This document shows, piece by piece, positions 1 through 9,124 of a stretch of 60,268 nt of DNA (position 1 is the first letter of the stretch; every line of letters starts with the position of its first letter). The notes beneath the pieces are model-generated. The model saw nothing but the letters and a program-made list of their open reading frames with translations. It searched no databases and was not told the DNA's origin. This DNA is from Pseudomonadota bacterium (GTDB lineage Bacteria; Pseudomonadota; Alphaproteobacteria; GCA-2731375). A program made the translations under genes and the position numbers. Where the stretch lies: contig JAQBYC010000009.1 of assembly GCA_027623205.1 (NCBI GenBank), forward strand, positions 1 to 60,268, read 5' to 3'.

Positions 1-69
1 TAATCCTGTGGGTGGTCGGGAGGGGGAGCGGGTGGCTCGGTGACTCAATGAATATCGAAAATGGTCTAG
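1..69. repeat. MITE-like repeat, right half (copy A)
   Basis: This matches the right half of the complete palindromic element at 44387-44522, from the segment TAATCCTGTGGGTGG through the terminal sequence ATATCGAAAATGG, with only a few differences. It ends at a CTAG tetranucleotide (66-69). The left half would lie outside the window. It abuts a truncated aldolase reading frame, so insertion may have cut that gene. Confidence 0.75.
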
Positions 70-70
70 G

Positions 71-256
71 GGCATCGATGGCGTTTTCATTGGACCAAAT
101 GATATGTCCACATCGCTGGGTGTTCCAGACGACTATTTGAACAAGAAATATTTACTTTTGATCGAAGACGTCATAAAGCGCCGCGCCGCGCGTAACATTC
201 CGGTGATGGTGCGCCAGCAAACCATGAAAACGTCGAGTAACGCGATCAAAACATGA
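71..256 (+). pseudogene. HpcH/HpaI-type aldolase, C-terminal remnant
   Basis: One frame is open from 71 to the TGA at 254-256 and reads GIDGVFIGPNDMSTSLGVPD followed by about 40 more residues. The segment DGVFIGPNDMSTSLG matches the conserved C-terminal substrate-loop region of HpcH/HpaI aldolase/citrate-lyase family proteins, which cleave 2-keto-hydroxy acids with a divalent metal. No start codon exists: upstream sequence is the MITE-like repeat. The residues after VMVRQQ do not match the usual C-terminus, so the 3' end may be worn as well. I read this as a dead fragment of a gene cut by the repeat. Identification rests on a short motif but the match is distinctive. Confidence 0.6.
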
Positions 257-663
257 GCTCGTTTTGTTCTCCATTCGACCGATGGGCGGATGCTGTAACG
301 TGTTATCCAGAACACGATGAATACTCTGGGGAAGGTTGCCGGTGCGACGGCGACCTCGACGAAAGATACAGTCGAAACGGTATAGAGGAAAATTTTCGTC
401 TGGGACTGATACGGTTAATTTCGTTCCTCTATTTTGGGTCGCGGAAAATGAAATTGTTAGGTTCGAGAACCCCCTCTCAAATCTCACCAGACAATTTGAC
501 TTAGTTACGTGCCGAGACATCGGCGAAATCGGATGTCCGAAAGGTGTACACCCAGACTGTTCGCCGTCCTTGATATGAGGCTCGAAGCTACAGGCTGAGC
601 GGAAATCTGCTTGGCACTGGTTTTCGTCCGAGAAACCTGCACAAATGCTGCCATTCGACCTCG
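257..663. other. Intergenic, no feature seen
   Basis: This stretch has a lower GC content than the rest of the window and several short open frames with no recognisable protein content. It lies downstream of the aldolase remnant and of the cyclase gene that ends at 664. I see no hairpin followed by a T-run. Confidence 0.4.
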
Positions 664-3600
664 CTAATTCAATTCGTCCAGCAGCGCCTTGGCGTCGATC
701 AAATCCGGCATCTCGAAGCCTTCGGTGAACCAGCCGTAGACCGGCGCCAGTAGATCGCGGGCGCCCTGTGGATCGCCCTGATCGCGCAGGAAGCGGGCGA
801 AATCCGTTGCAATGCGCAGTTCATACATCCTGAGTGACCCAGACCGGGCCTTGTCCAACGCCAGTTCGAACATTTCAGCCGCGCCACCGTGGTCACCGTT
901 GAGCCGCAAGGCGATAGCCCGGATGCGCATGATTTCCCCGATTTGCCATTGCTCGCCGGTTTCATCGGCCAATAGGGTCGCCTGGTGAATGCTCTCCAGC
1001 GCAGCTTCAGCCTCCTCCAAAGCGACATGGACCTCCGCTTTCATTGCCCACATGCCGGGCAGGAAAAACTTCATATGAAAATCTTCGATATAACTGGGAT
1101 AGAAACAGTCAAATTGACCGATGGCCGCGCGGTTGTTGCCCATGATGGCCGTCAAAGAAAATTCAGTCAGTTTCCCGGCGACACGCCAAAGCGGCATATC
1201 ATAGTTGTCGGTCAGCTGTTGCAACTTTGCCAAGATGCTCCGTGTTTTTTCCTCATGCCTTAGTCCAGAAACCAACAAGCCCATATGCATCAACACATAA
1301 CCAGTCGTGTTTGGGTGATCAAGCTTCACTGCTCGTGACAGGGCGCGGTCGGCTATAGCCAACGACTGTTCCGGATATCCTTGCTGCCACGCCAATAACG
1401 CTCCGTAACAACTAGCGGCGGCCTCAACATCCTGGCCATAAACGTGGGGTGGGGAGCGCCCTGCTTCCGGCATGTCGGCATTGGCGGCCGCCAGGACGTG
1501 GGGTTCTGCGGCGCTGGGCGCGCCGCTGATGAATTGCGCCGTCCCGACGAGGCGATGCCCCAGGACAACCGGTTCAAAGTGGTTCTGACGTTTTGCCAGG
1601 CTCAGAAACTCGTCGGCCAATTCACCGGCCCTTACGACCTGCCCCGTGACGAGATGGAATATATAGCGGCCATACAGAATGGGGAAAACGCCGCGAGCCT
1701 CCCCGGTTTTTTCGGCAAGCGCGATGGCCTTGGTAAAGTTCTCCGCCAGTTTTTCCGAGCCATACCCTACCGTCGCAACCAACGGACCGGTAAGGTCGGT
1801 GTACAAGGCCAATTCCTGTCTGGCTCGTTCGTCCGTGTCGGGGAGACGGCCCAATGTTTCAAGACCGTGGTTGAGCTGGACAAGAGCTTCGGCATTGGCG
1901 GACCGGGCGGCGGAACGCAAACCGGCGCGATGCCAGTATTCAGTTGCGGGTTCGTCCTGGCCTGCTTCGGAAAAGTGATGGGCCAGCAGTTCGGGTGCGG
2001 TTTCCGCAATATCGGGAAACCGCTCGGACAAAACTAGGGCGATGCGCGCATGGTGACCCTGGCGCAATTCACGCAACATGCTGTCGTAGATCGCGTCTTG
2101 TATCAGCGCATGCTTGAAGGTGTATCTGGCAAGGGGTGGCACACCGGTGCGGAATACCAGCTCCGAGCGGAGCAACTTCGTGAGCACGTCCTCGAGAGTC
2201 GATTCCGAGCTATCCGCGACGGCAATCAACAGATCATGGGCAAATTCACGCCCGATCACTGCACCGATCTGGGCAATTTCTTTGACCTTGGGAGCCAATC
2301 GGTCGATGCGAGCCAAGAGCGAGGCCCGTAGCGTGGTTGGAATTTCGGCGTCAGCAATGTCAAGACCACTCTCGACCAGGGATTTGGTCAATTCCTCGAT
2401 GAAAAGCGGCACGCCATCGGTCCGCTCTACGATCCGCGCGACCACGTCATCGGGCACGAACTCGCCGGCGACCGCACGCACGATTTCGGCGCCGTGGTTC
2501 CGGCTTAGGCGATTTAGTTGCAGCGAGGTGACGTGGTTGTGGCCGGAGGCCTGCGGTTGCCATTCCGGCCGGTGAGTGACAACAATCAAGACCTGCGCCG
2601 ATGAAATCCGGCCAATAGCCAGTTCCAGCAATTCCTGACTAGTCGGATCAATCCAATGAGCATCCTCAAACAGGAAAAGAACCGTTTCCAAATCCGCCAA
2701 TCTCAAAAGATGGCTGGTCAGTGCATCCAGCAGCCGCGTCTTGATCTGTTCCGGCGTCTGTGGCAAGGCACCATAGCGGTGCTCGAATGGCACCGACAAC
2801 AAATGCGCAAATAGTGGGGCGATCTGGGCGATATCGTCGCCGGATTGCTTGAGGATGCTTTCGATCTTGTCCAGTTTTGCACCGCTATTGTCACCGGGGG
2901 CGATATTCGCCGCCCGATGCAATTGCTGGATTGAGGGATAAAGCGCGCTGTTGCCGTGATAGGGCGAGCATTGATAGCGGACGCGGATGTGATCGCTCGA
3001 TGCCACCTGATCGCTCAACGCCTGGATTAAGCCGGATTTGCCGATGCCCGCTTCGCCAGAGAGCAAGACAATTTGGCCTTCGCCCGCTCTCGCCAGGCGC
3101 CAGCGTTCCAACAGCAACTGCAACTCGCTATCTCGGCCAACCAGGTGGATCGAGGCCGCGCCATGAGCCGCTTCAAACCGGCTTTCGACCAGAATTTCAT
3201 GGCCGATCCGCCAGACCGGGACCGCATCATCGAATCCCTTTAGCGCATGGGCGCCAAGGTCTTCCATGGCAAAGGTCTGACCTAACAACTGGCGGGTGAT
3301 GTCGCCGACCACGACCTGACCCGGTTCCGCAATATTTTCCAATCGCGCCGCCAGATTAGGGGTTTCGCCGGTTACCGCTTCCGAGTCCCGGCCGCTTTCC
3401 CCGACCAGGTCGCCAACCACTACTTGCCCGGTGGCAATCCCGACTCGGGCGGCAAGCGCCGTTTCGTTGGCCATGTGTACCCCGGCAACGGCAAGAACCG
3501 CATCCAGGCCGGCCCGCACGGCCCGTTCGGCTTGATCCTCATACGCCTGCGGCCAACCGAAGTAGGCCAGAACGCCATCGCCGAGATACTTGGCGACGTG

Positions 3601-3966
3601 CCCGCCGTACCGGGTCACGGCACCGGCGACGGCATCTTGGTAGCGCCGCATGACATCACGTAGGTCTTCGGGGTCAAGTCGTTGGGACAGGGCTGTCGAG
3701 CCGACAAGATCGCAAAACATCACTGTCAGTTGGCGTCGTTCGGCCGCCGTCGGTTTCCGTTCGGCCTTGTCCGCCACCGCGGCAACGTTCGATGTGGAAG
3801 TGGCGCGCAACAGTCGTTTGCGATCGCCAAGGTTGACGCCGATGCTTTTTAGATCGGCATCGTCAAGTTCCGCAAGTATATCCAGATCAATACCGTTCTC
3901 GGCAAATACCGCGCCGTATTTGCCAAGCCCGCGTTCTTGCAACCATTGGTGAATGTCGTCTGTCAT
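664..3966 (-). CDS. SAM domain-class III nucleotide cyclase-AAA ATPase-TPR signalling protein
   Basis: 1100 aa cytoplasmic multidomain protein. Residues ~3-60 form a SAM domain (WLQERGLGKYGAVFAENGID). Residues ~78-255 form a class III adenylate/guanylate cyclase domain: metal-binding Asp86 (FCDLVGS) and Asp130 (YLGDG), Lys126, and the NLAARLE segment with Asn204 and Arg208. An AAA/STAND-type ATPase follows, with Walker A GEAGIGKS at 304-311 and a likely Walker B ending in FEDAHWID. The C-terminal ~500 residues look like helical TPR repeats. This architecture is common in alphaproteobacteria and is thought to couple partner sensing and ATP hydrolysis to cAMP synthesis; the ligand is unknown. 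The ATG at 3966 is preceded by GGAGAGG; a longer TTG start at 3987 would place the ribosome site inside the gene. All main catalytic residues are present, so cyclase activity is plausible. Confidence 0.88.
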   Translation of the reverse strand: MTDDIHQWLQERGLGKYGAVFAENGIDLDILAELDDADLKSIGVNLGDRKRLLRATSTSNVAAVADKAERKPTAAERRQLTVMFCDLVGSTALSQRLDPEDLRDVMRRYQDAVAGAVTRYGGHVAKYLGDGVLAYFGWPQAYEDQAERAVRAGLDAVLAVAGVHMANETALAARVGIATGQVVVGDLVGESGRDSEAVTGETPNLAARLENIAEPGQVVVGDITRQLLGQTFAMEDLGAHALKGFDDAVPVWRIGHEILVESRFEAAHGAASIHLVGRDSELQLLLERWRLARAGEGQIVLLSGEAGIGKSGLIQALSDQVASSDHIRVRYQCSPYHGNSALYPSIQQLHRAANIAPGDNSGAKLDKIESILKQSGDDIAQIAPLFAHLLSVPFEHRYGALPQTPEQIKTRLLDALTSHLLRLADLETVLFLFEDAHWIDPTSQELLELAIGRISSAQVLIVVTHRPEWQPQASGHNHVTSLQLNRLSRNHGAEIVRAVAGEFVPDDVVARIVERTDGVPLFIEELTKSLVESGLDIADAEIPTTLRASLLARIDRLAPKVKEIAQIGAVIGREFAHDLLIAVADSSESTLEDVLTKLLRSELVFRTGVPPLARYTFKHALIQDAIYDSMLRELRQGHHARIALVLSERFPDIAETAPELLAHHFSEAGQDEPATEYWHRAGLRSAARSANAEALVQLNHGLETLGRLPDTDERARQELALYTDLTGPLVATVGYGSEKLAENFTKAIALAEKTGEARGVFPILYGRYIFHLVTGQVVRAGELADEFLSLAKRQNHFEPVVLGHRLVGTAQFISGAPSAAEPHVLAAANADMPEAGRSPPHVYGQDVEAAASCYGALLAWQQGYPEQSLAIADRALSRAVKLDHPNTTGYVLMHMGLLVSGLRHEEKTRSILAKLQQLTDNYDMPLWRVAGKLTEFSLTAIMGNNRAAIGQFDCFYPSYIEDFHMKFFLPGMWAMKAEVHVALEEAEAALESIHQATLLADETGEQWQIGEIMRIRAIALRLNGDHGGAAEMFELALDKARSGSLRMYELRIATDFARFLRDQGDPQGARDLLAPVYGWFTEGFEMPDLIDAKALLDELN

Positions 3967-4014
3967 CGACGTCCGCCTCTCCGACAATCAATCTATCAGA
4001 ATAAGCCTAAATAG

Positions 4015-4380
4015 ACAGCCCGAACAGCAACAGTCGCGTTGCTGCTGGCCGTCATTGCAATGGCGCTGCCGATATTTGTTCCGACCTCCAGTCTTGTGCT
4101 CATCGCGCTCATGGTACGCAGCGGCGCCGGGTTGGACGCGGTCCTGCCGGCACGCGACCTGATGTCGCGCGCGCTAACGCCGCCGGGTCTATTCGGAAAG
4201 ATATTCGGCTTTGTCTTCGTCGGATACTCGGTGGGTTTGAGATTTACTCCGATTCTGTTCGGGTGGTTTCTGGACGGCGACCAACCTGCCCTTGTTTTCG
4301 GTTTTGCGGCTCTATTCGCTCTGCTCGCCCTATTGGCGACAGCCGCCGCCCATCGCATGACACCGCATCGGCACGCATGG
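4015..4380 (+). pseudogene. MFS transporter, C-terminal remnant
   Basis: An open frame encodes about four hydrophobic segments (VALLLAVIAMALPIFVPTSS; LIALMV; FGFVFVGYSVG; ALVFGFAALFALLALLATAA) with the loop RALTPPGLFGKIFGFVFVGY, typical of the last helices of major facilitator proteins. The N-terminal two thirds are absent and there is no ribosome site. After AAHRMTP the frame runs on into sequence that overlaps the nucleoside hydrolase gene on the other strand and has no family character. It is a decayed transporter tail. Its substrate cannot be told. Confidence 0.6.
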
Positions 4381-4437
4381 AGTCAGACCGTCATAACTTC
4401 GCATTCGACGACCTGTTCCGATGGGCCAAAGCGCAGG

Positions 4438-5370
4438 TTATTCCAGGTTGGCCAATCGTTCCGTCAGCAAGTCGAAAAAACCATCCGCATTCACATCCCG
4501 TAGCACGAGGGCATTTTTGCCGCGGTCCGTGACGCCCCACCAATCCACGACGGTGGCGCCACGGGTGAGGTTGGATTTTGTTTCGATTTCAACATTGCAC
4601 ATGCGGCCCTTGAACAAATCCGGTCTGAGCAACCAGGCAATGGTCGTTGGGTCATGCAGCGGACCGCCGTCCGTACCGTATTTTTCTTCATTGAAGCGTT
4701 CGTAGAACAACAACATCTGCGTCAGGGCCCTGGCCGCGCGATTGTCGACGGCGCGGATCCGTTCAACACGCAATTTTGTTGTCAGAACCTTGTGGGTGAC
4801 ATCCAGAGGCAGCATGACAAGGGGCGCGCCACAGGCAAAAACGATGGCGGCCGCTTCGGGATCAACGTAAATATTAAACTCGGCCGACGGTGTGATGTTG
4901 CCTTGCTCAAAATAGCCGCCACCCATCAACACGATCTGTTTGATGCGACCGGCCACGGCAGGCTCTTTCTGCAGCGCCAGGGCAATGTTGGTCAGCGGTC
5001 CGATGGGACACAGCGAGACGGTCCCGGAGGCTTCGTTCATCAATGCCTCAATAATGAAATCCACGGCATGCCCATCCTGAAGCGGCACAGCCGGCTCAAA
5101 CAGCTCAGGGCCATCCAGGCCGGTTTTGCCGTGTGCATGTTCGGCGGTGACGAGGGCGCGGCGCAAGGGTTGATCGGCGCCGGCAAAGACCTTGACGTCC
5201 GTCCGTCCAGACAGCTCGCAGACGATAAGCGCATTACGGGTGGTCAAGGCCAAGGGTACATTGCCGGCGACCGTTGTTATGCCCAGCACTTCTATCTCCG
5301 GGCTGCCCAGCGCCAGCATGATCGCGGCGGCGTCATCCTGTCCCGGATCGGTATCAATAATGATCTTCAA
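4438..5370 (-). CDS. Inosine-uridine preferring nucleoside hydrolase family protein
   Basis: 310 aa. Members hydrolyse the N-glycosidic bond of nucleosides to free base and ribose using a tightly bound calcium ion. The N-terminal calcium motif DTDPGQDDA is intact at residues ~6-14, and the C-terminal catalytic segment GGPLHDPTTIAWLL supplies the His and the last calcium Asp. Length is normal for the family. Translation most likely begins at the TTG at 5370 (reading LKIIIDTDPG), with GGGGAG about 7 bases upstream; the frame stays open to 5439 but that part is repeat R1. The gene stands alone, so it is probably a purine/pyrimidine salvage enzyme. The exact nucleoside preference cannot be read from sequence. 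Confidence 0.88.
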   Translation of the reverse strand: MKIIIDTDPGQDDAAAIMLALGSPEIEVLGITTVAGNVPLALTTRNALIVCELSGRTDVKVFAGADQPLRRALVTAEHAHGKTGLDGPELFEPAVPLQDGHAVDFIIEALMNEASGTVSLCPIGPLTNIALALQKEPAVAGRIKQIVLMGGGYFEQGNITPSAEFNIYVDPEAAAIVFACGAPLVMLPLDVTHKVLTTKLRVERIRAVDNRAARALTQMLLFYERFNEEKYGTDGGPLHDPTTIAWLLRPDLFKGRMCNVEIETKSNLTRGATVVDWWGVTDRGKNALVLRDVNADGFFDLLTERLANLE

Positions 5371-5381
5371 TACGGTTCTCC

Positions 5382-5472
5382 CCAGCGCACGTTTGATCCA
5401 GATGTGCTCGAGATCCTCAGCGTAGAGCAATTGAACCAATTTCTTAAGTCGCGTTCACGACGTCGGCTTAGC
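5382..5472. repeat. Dispersed two-hairpin repeat, copy R1 (partial)
   Basis: The element starts with CCAGCGCACGTTTGATCC, continues through TAGAGCAATTGAACCAA and TTAAGTCGC, and loses its second arm after about 5470. Compared with R5 it has the same order of blocks. The first hairpin (GCACG..ATGTGC, imperfect) ends about five bases before the GGGGAG ribosome site of the nucleoside hydrolase on the minus strand, so it would lie in that gene's 5' leader. Confidence 0.7.
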
Positions 5473-5663
5473 CCCCAGAGTGCCATACGGAGATATTCGG
5501 GGATTTGCCGAGCACGGCCATTTTTCGAAGGTAGTGGAGGCCGAAGCGTCCGACGCGGCATACGGCTCAAGAACTGACGCTGAAAACCATGACATCCGAG
5601 CAACGATGCATATAGTGATCGCTCTTGGCAACCGCGATCACGATGATTAGGGAGATCTTCGGA

Positions 5664-5975
5664 ATGGCTTTGGAATTAAGACCGAACTGCGAATACTGCG
5701 ATAAGGATTTACCGCCTGCCGCCACGGAGGCGCGTATCTGCAGTTATGAGTGTACGTTTTGTGCTGACTGCGTCGAGAACCGGCTGAATAACGTCTGTCC
5801 AAACTGTGGCGGGGGATTCGCGCACCGGCCAATTCGGCCACAGTCGGAATGGCGCCCCGGCCTTTCGCTTGCAAAGCGGCCGCCGTCAAGCCAGCGGCGG
5901 CAGCTTTCATATGAACCCGACGATATAGCGGCGCTCCGCGATCGCATACAAGAAATCCCACCGCAGGATCGTTAG
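5664..5975 (+). CDS. DUF1272 family zinc-ribbon-like protein
   Basis: 103 aa. The N-terminal half carries the DUF1272 signature: LELRPNCEYCDKDLPP, then ICSYECTFCADC and NVCPNCGGGF, which gives several CxxC-type pairs likely to bind zinc. The C-terminal tail (RPIRPQSEW onward) is variable and polar. No function is established for the family. The ATG at 5664 is chosen because the family similarity starts there and AGGGAG lies about 11 bases upstream; the frame is open from 5625. It is monocistronic here, between the nucleoside hydrolase and an amidohydrolase. Confidence 0.8.
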   Translation: MALELRPNCEYCDKDLPPAATEARICSYECTFCADCVENRLNNVCPNCGGGFAHRPIRPQSEWRPGLSLAKRPPSSQRRQLSYEPDDIAALRDRIQEIPPQDR

Positions 5976-6120
5976 CAGTATGGGATATGGACCTCTGGCA
6001 CGAACCATCTCACCTTATCGCTCACCCTTGGCGTTTCAAAAATGCGCACTCCCCTGAAGTGTTGTCAGAAATATTGATCGTTTCCGCCGCATCCGGCGCG
6101 GTATACAATTGCGGTTCGGC

Positions 6121-6147
6121 GATAGGCGATTTTCTGGCCCGCCTATC
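6121..6147. other. Perfect 8-bp inverted repeat
   Basis: GATAGGCG and CGCCTATC flank an 11-base spacer in the gap between the DUF1272 gene and the amidohydrolase. No T-run follows, so it is not a convincing intrinsic terminator; it could be an operator or an mRNA hairpin. Confidence 0.35.
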
Positions 6148-6212
6148 TTAGTCAACCCGATATAATTTGGCCCAGCCTCGGGCCGGATGTTCTCGATGAA
6201 AGTCCTGACCCC

Positions 6213-7862
6213 TTGTCCAAAATCACCATTTATGCCGCAAAAAAGGTCATCACCATGAACAGCCGCCGGCCTGTCGCCAGCCATGTCGCGGTTCGCGACG
6301 GGCATATTCTTGGCGCCGGAACCTTGGAGGAACTGGCGGGCTGGGGTTCGTATGAGTTGGACGAGAGGTTTGCCGACAAGGTGATCATGCCGGGATTGGT
6401 TGAAGGACACGCCCATTCGTGGGAGGGCAGTGCATGGGAAGATACCTTCGTCGGGTTTATGGAACGCACCGCACCGAACGGCATTCGGCACCAGGGCTGC
6501 GGTTCCATCGACCAGGTTGTTGATCGGCTTATCAAGGTTGAAGCCGCGCTGACGGATCCTGACGAAGCCCTGATGGCCTGGGGCTTCGACCCCATTTTCT
6601 TTGATGGCCGGCGGATGAACCTGGCTGATCTGGATCGGGTCTCCACCACGCGTCCGGTGCTGGTCATGCATGCCAGCGGACATATCGTCAATGGCAACAG
6701 CATGCTGCTTGAACGCGGCAACATCACCGCACGAACCAATGTCCAGGGCCTGATGAAAGATGCCAATGGCCAGCCAACCGGTGAACTGCAAGGCCCGGCG
6801 TTGCGCCAGATCGCCTACAAGGCGGCGGGCAAGGATCGCTTTCTTGATATGGGCAAGGGCGAAGCACTCTGGCGCTTTGCCTTTTCAGCCCAGCGCGCCG
6901 GCGTCACGACGGCAACCGATCTTGCCAATGAATTGCCCGAAGCCACCGTCGAAAGCATGACCGCCCTAACCGCGCGCGATGATTTTCCGCTGCGCATCGT
7001 GCCCGCGTTCGTTGGCATGTCATGCTCTGCCGATGATGGCATTGCCCGGGTTAAATCGCTGATCCCACGCAGCAATGACAAGCTGCGTTTCGGTCTGATC
7101 AAGCTGGTTGCGGACGGCTCCATTCAGGGCTTTACAGCCCGCCTGAAATGGCCCGGCTATTATAACGGCGCCGAAAACGGCCTCTGGTATATCGACCCGG
7201 AAGAATTGCCGCGACGCCTCGCTGCCTATCACGAAGCCGGGCTGCAGGTGCATATTCACACCAACGGCGACCAGGCGACCGAAGTCACCATCGACAGTAT
7301 AGAACAGGTCCTGCGCAACGCGCCGGACGCCGATGCCCGTTTTACATTGCAGCATTGCCAAATGGCCCATGACGCCCATTTCCGCCGCATGGCGCGTCTG
7401 GGCATCTGCGTCAACCTGTTTGCCAATCACCTCTATTACTGGGGCGACCAACATTACGCCCATACCATGGGGCCGGAGCGTGCGCACCGGATGGACGCGG
7501 TTGGCACGGCGCACAAGCTGGGTGTGGCCTACGCAATCCATTCCGACGCGCCGGTCACCCATCTCGCCCCGCTGTTCACCGCATGGTGCGCGGTTAACCG
7601 CGTTACGGCCACGGGCCGGGTGCTGGGAGAAAGCGAGCGCATCAACGTCGAGGATGCCCTGCATGCCATCACGCTCGGGGCTGCTTTCACCTTGAAGCTG
7701 GATACCGAAATCGGCTCGATAGAGACCGGCAAGCGGGCGGATTTTGCAATCCTGGATGACGACCCATTGACGGTCGATCCCATGCGACTAAAGGATATCC
7801 CTATCTGGGGCACCGTAACGGGCGGGGAAATATTCCCCTGTAGCGAAATCGACTGCGCCTAA
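6213..7862 (+). CDS. Amidohydrolase family 3 (YtcJ-like) metal-dependent hydrolase
   Basis: 549 aa. Amidohydro_3 enzymes hydrolyse C-N bonds in N-acyl or exo-amide compounds with one or two metal ions in a TIM barrel. Visible are the N-terminal beta segment ITIYAAKKVITMN, the first metal motif GLVEGHAHSWEG, the mid-barrel HIHTNGDQA, HCQMAHDAHFRRM, the late Asp motif AIHSDAPVTHLAP and the C-terminal GKRADFAILDDDP. Translation appears to begin at the TTG at 6213, since the conserved N-terminal strand is then complete; no strong ribosome site is seen and an ATG at 6255 would remove that strand. It is followed after 12 bases by a CobW-type GTPase, suggesting that metal supply is coupled to this enzyme. 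Substrate unknown. Confidence 0.85.
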   Translation: MSKITIYAAKKVITMNSRRPVASHVAVRDGHILGAGTLEELAGWGSYELDERFADKVIMPGLVEGHAHSWEGSAWEDTFVGFMERTAPNGIRHQGCGSIDQVVDRLIKVEAALTDPDEALMAWGFDPIFFDGRRMNLADLDRVSTTRPVLVMHASGHIVNGNSMLLERGNITARTNVQGLMKDANGQPTGELQGPALRQIAYKAAGKDRFLDMGKGEALWRFAFSAQRAGVTTATDLANELPEATVESMTALTARDDFPLRIVPAFVGMSCSADDGIARVKSLIPRSNDKLRFGLIKLVADGSIQGFTARLKWPGYYNGAENGLWYIDPEELPRRLAAYHEAGLQVHIHTNGDQATEVTIDSIEQVLRNAPDADARFTLQHCQMAHDAHFRRMARLGICVNLFANHLYYWGDQHYAHTMGPERAHRMDAVGTAHKLGVAYAIHSDAPVTHLAPLFTAWCAVNRVTATGRVLGESERINVEDALHAITLGAAFTLKLDTEIGSIETGKRADFAILDDDPLTVDPMRLKDIPIWGTVTGGEIFPCSEIDCA

Positions 7863-7874
7863 GGACACGTGAAG

Positions 7875-8804
7875 ATGGCGGCACCGGTTCCTCTTTCGGT
7901 CATCGGCGGCTTTCTCGGGACCGGCAAGACGACGCTGCTTAATCAACTCCTGAATAACCGGTCGGGTATCCGATTCGCTGTGCTGGTGAATGATTTTGGC
8001 GATATCGTCGTGGATGGCGACCTGATCGCCGATCATGATGGTCAATCGATTACCTTTGCCAATGGCTGTGTCTGTTGCTCCCTCGGCAACGACCTGCTGG
8101 CGACCCTCACCCAGCTTCTGGCGCAGGACGAGCCACCGGAACAAATACTTGTGGAAGCCAGCGGCGTTGCCGACCCGCGCACGATCGCGGATTTCGCGGC
8201 GCTGGATTCCGAGCTGTTTCGCGACCTGGTTATCGTTCTCGTTGATGCCCAAACTCTGCGTCAGCGCGCCGCGGACGATCGCCTGAGCGATACAGTCACG
8301 CGGCAAATCGCGGCTGCGGACCTGATCATCATGAACAAGTGCGACCTGGTGGACGCTGATGAGCGGCGCGCCACCCGCCTGTGGCTGCAGGCCCAGCGCG
8401 GCGATATTCCGATCATCGAAACCCAGCACGCACAGGTTCCGTTCGACGTTCTCTCAGCCGTGCCGCCGTCGGCGGCAAGCGTTGCAAAAATGCCGGCGCA
8501 TCATCATGGACGCAACCATACCGAGTTGTTCCGCAGTGAGACCATGGACAAGGTCGAGGCGGTTGATTTGAAGATACTGCGACAAAGTCTGGAAGCACTG
8601 CCCAGCTCCATTCTAAGGGTAAAGGGAATAGTCCCCGTGCAAGATCGCGACGAGCCGTTTTTTCTGGTCCAGCTGAGTGGCCGTGAAATCGAAATCGCGC
8701 CCTGGCGGGGGACGGCACCCGCACGGACCGGCCTCATTATCATCGGCACCCCGGACATGCCGGATAGGCGACAGCTCGACCAGATCTTCCGTGCTGAAAG
8801 CTGA
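7875..8804 (+). CDS. CobW/COG0523-type GTPase metallochaperone
   Basis: 309 aa. COG0523 proteins use GTP to deliver zinc, cobalt or other metals to client enzymes. Seen here: Walker A GGFLGTGKTTLLNQLL near residue 15, the metal-binding CVCC motif in NGCVCCSLGNDLL, the guanine-specificity motif NKCDLVD, and a C-terminal CobW_C region (LRVKGIVPV). A short His cluster (AHHHGRNH) precedes the C-terminal domain and may add metal ligands. The ATG at 7875 has AAGGA nine bases upstream; a GTG at 7869 is possible but too close. It forms a two-gene unit with the amidohydrolase, which is the natural candidate client. Which metal it handles cannot be told. Confidence 0.87.
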   Translation: MAAPVPLSVIGGFLGTGKTTLLNQLLNNRSGIRFAVLVNDFGDIVVDGDLIADHDGQSITFANGCVCCSLGNDLLATLTQLLAQDEPPEQILVEASGVADPRTIADFAALDSELFRDLVIVLVDAQTLRQRAADDRLSDTVTRQIAAADLIIMNKCDLVDADERRATRLWLQAQRGDIPIIETQHAQVPFDVLSAVPPSAASVAKMPAHHHGRNHTELFRSETMDKVEAVDLKILRQSLEALPSSILRVKGIVPVQDRDEPFFLVQLSGREIEIAPWRGTAPARTGLIIIGTPDMPDRRQLDQIFRAES

Positions 8805-9124
8805 GGCGCGATATCAGCCGGGTCGGCGCATGCATGCGTGAGGTGGTGCTGCGCTCAATCCCCATCAGAAGACAGGCAATTTCGTGGTTTTCATTGATCG
8901 CACGCAGGATTGGCATCCCTTCGTGACATTGTGCTACGGCGAATGGGCATCAATCCGCAAAACGGCCACCAAACGGCCGGTCCATCGGGCTTGGCGGAGC
9001 AGCGTGTTTCTCCTTTACCGATCTTTCAGGCAGCTCATACCAGCCCATGGGTTCCTATCAGCGCGGGTTGGTATTAACCTTGAACCGGACCGTCAGCCAG
9101 CCGAGCAAACCAATGAGAGATACC
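8805..9124. other. Intergenic, no clear feature
   Basis: This 320-base gap separates the CobW gene from the TPR gene. It holds no recognisable coding remnant, no repeat of the families described here and no terminator-like hairpin. GAGAG just before 9125 is the probable ribosome site of the next gene. Confidence 0.4.

Noticed and set aside
5478-5652. A short open plus-strand stretch between R1 and the DUF1272 gene
   Set aside because: It has no start codon with a ribosome site and its product matches nothing I recognise; probably chance.
6036-7664. Minus-strand open frames (251 and 214 codons) across the amidohydrolase
   Set aside because: No motif, no ribosome site, and fully antisense to a conserved enzyme.
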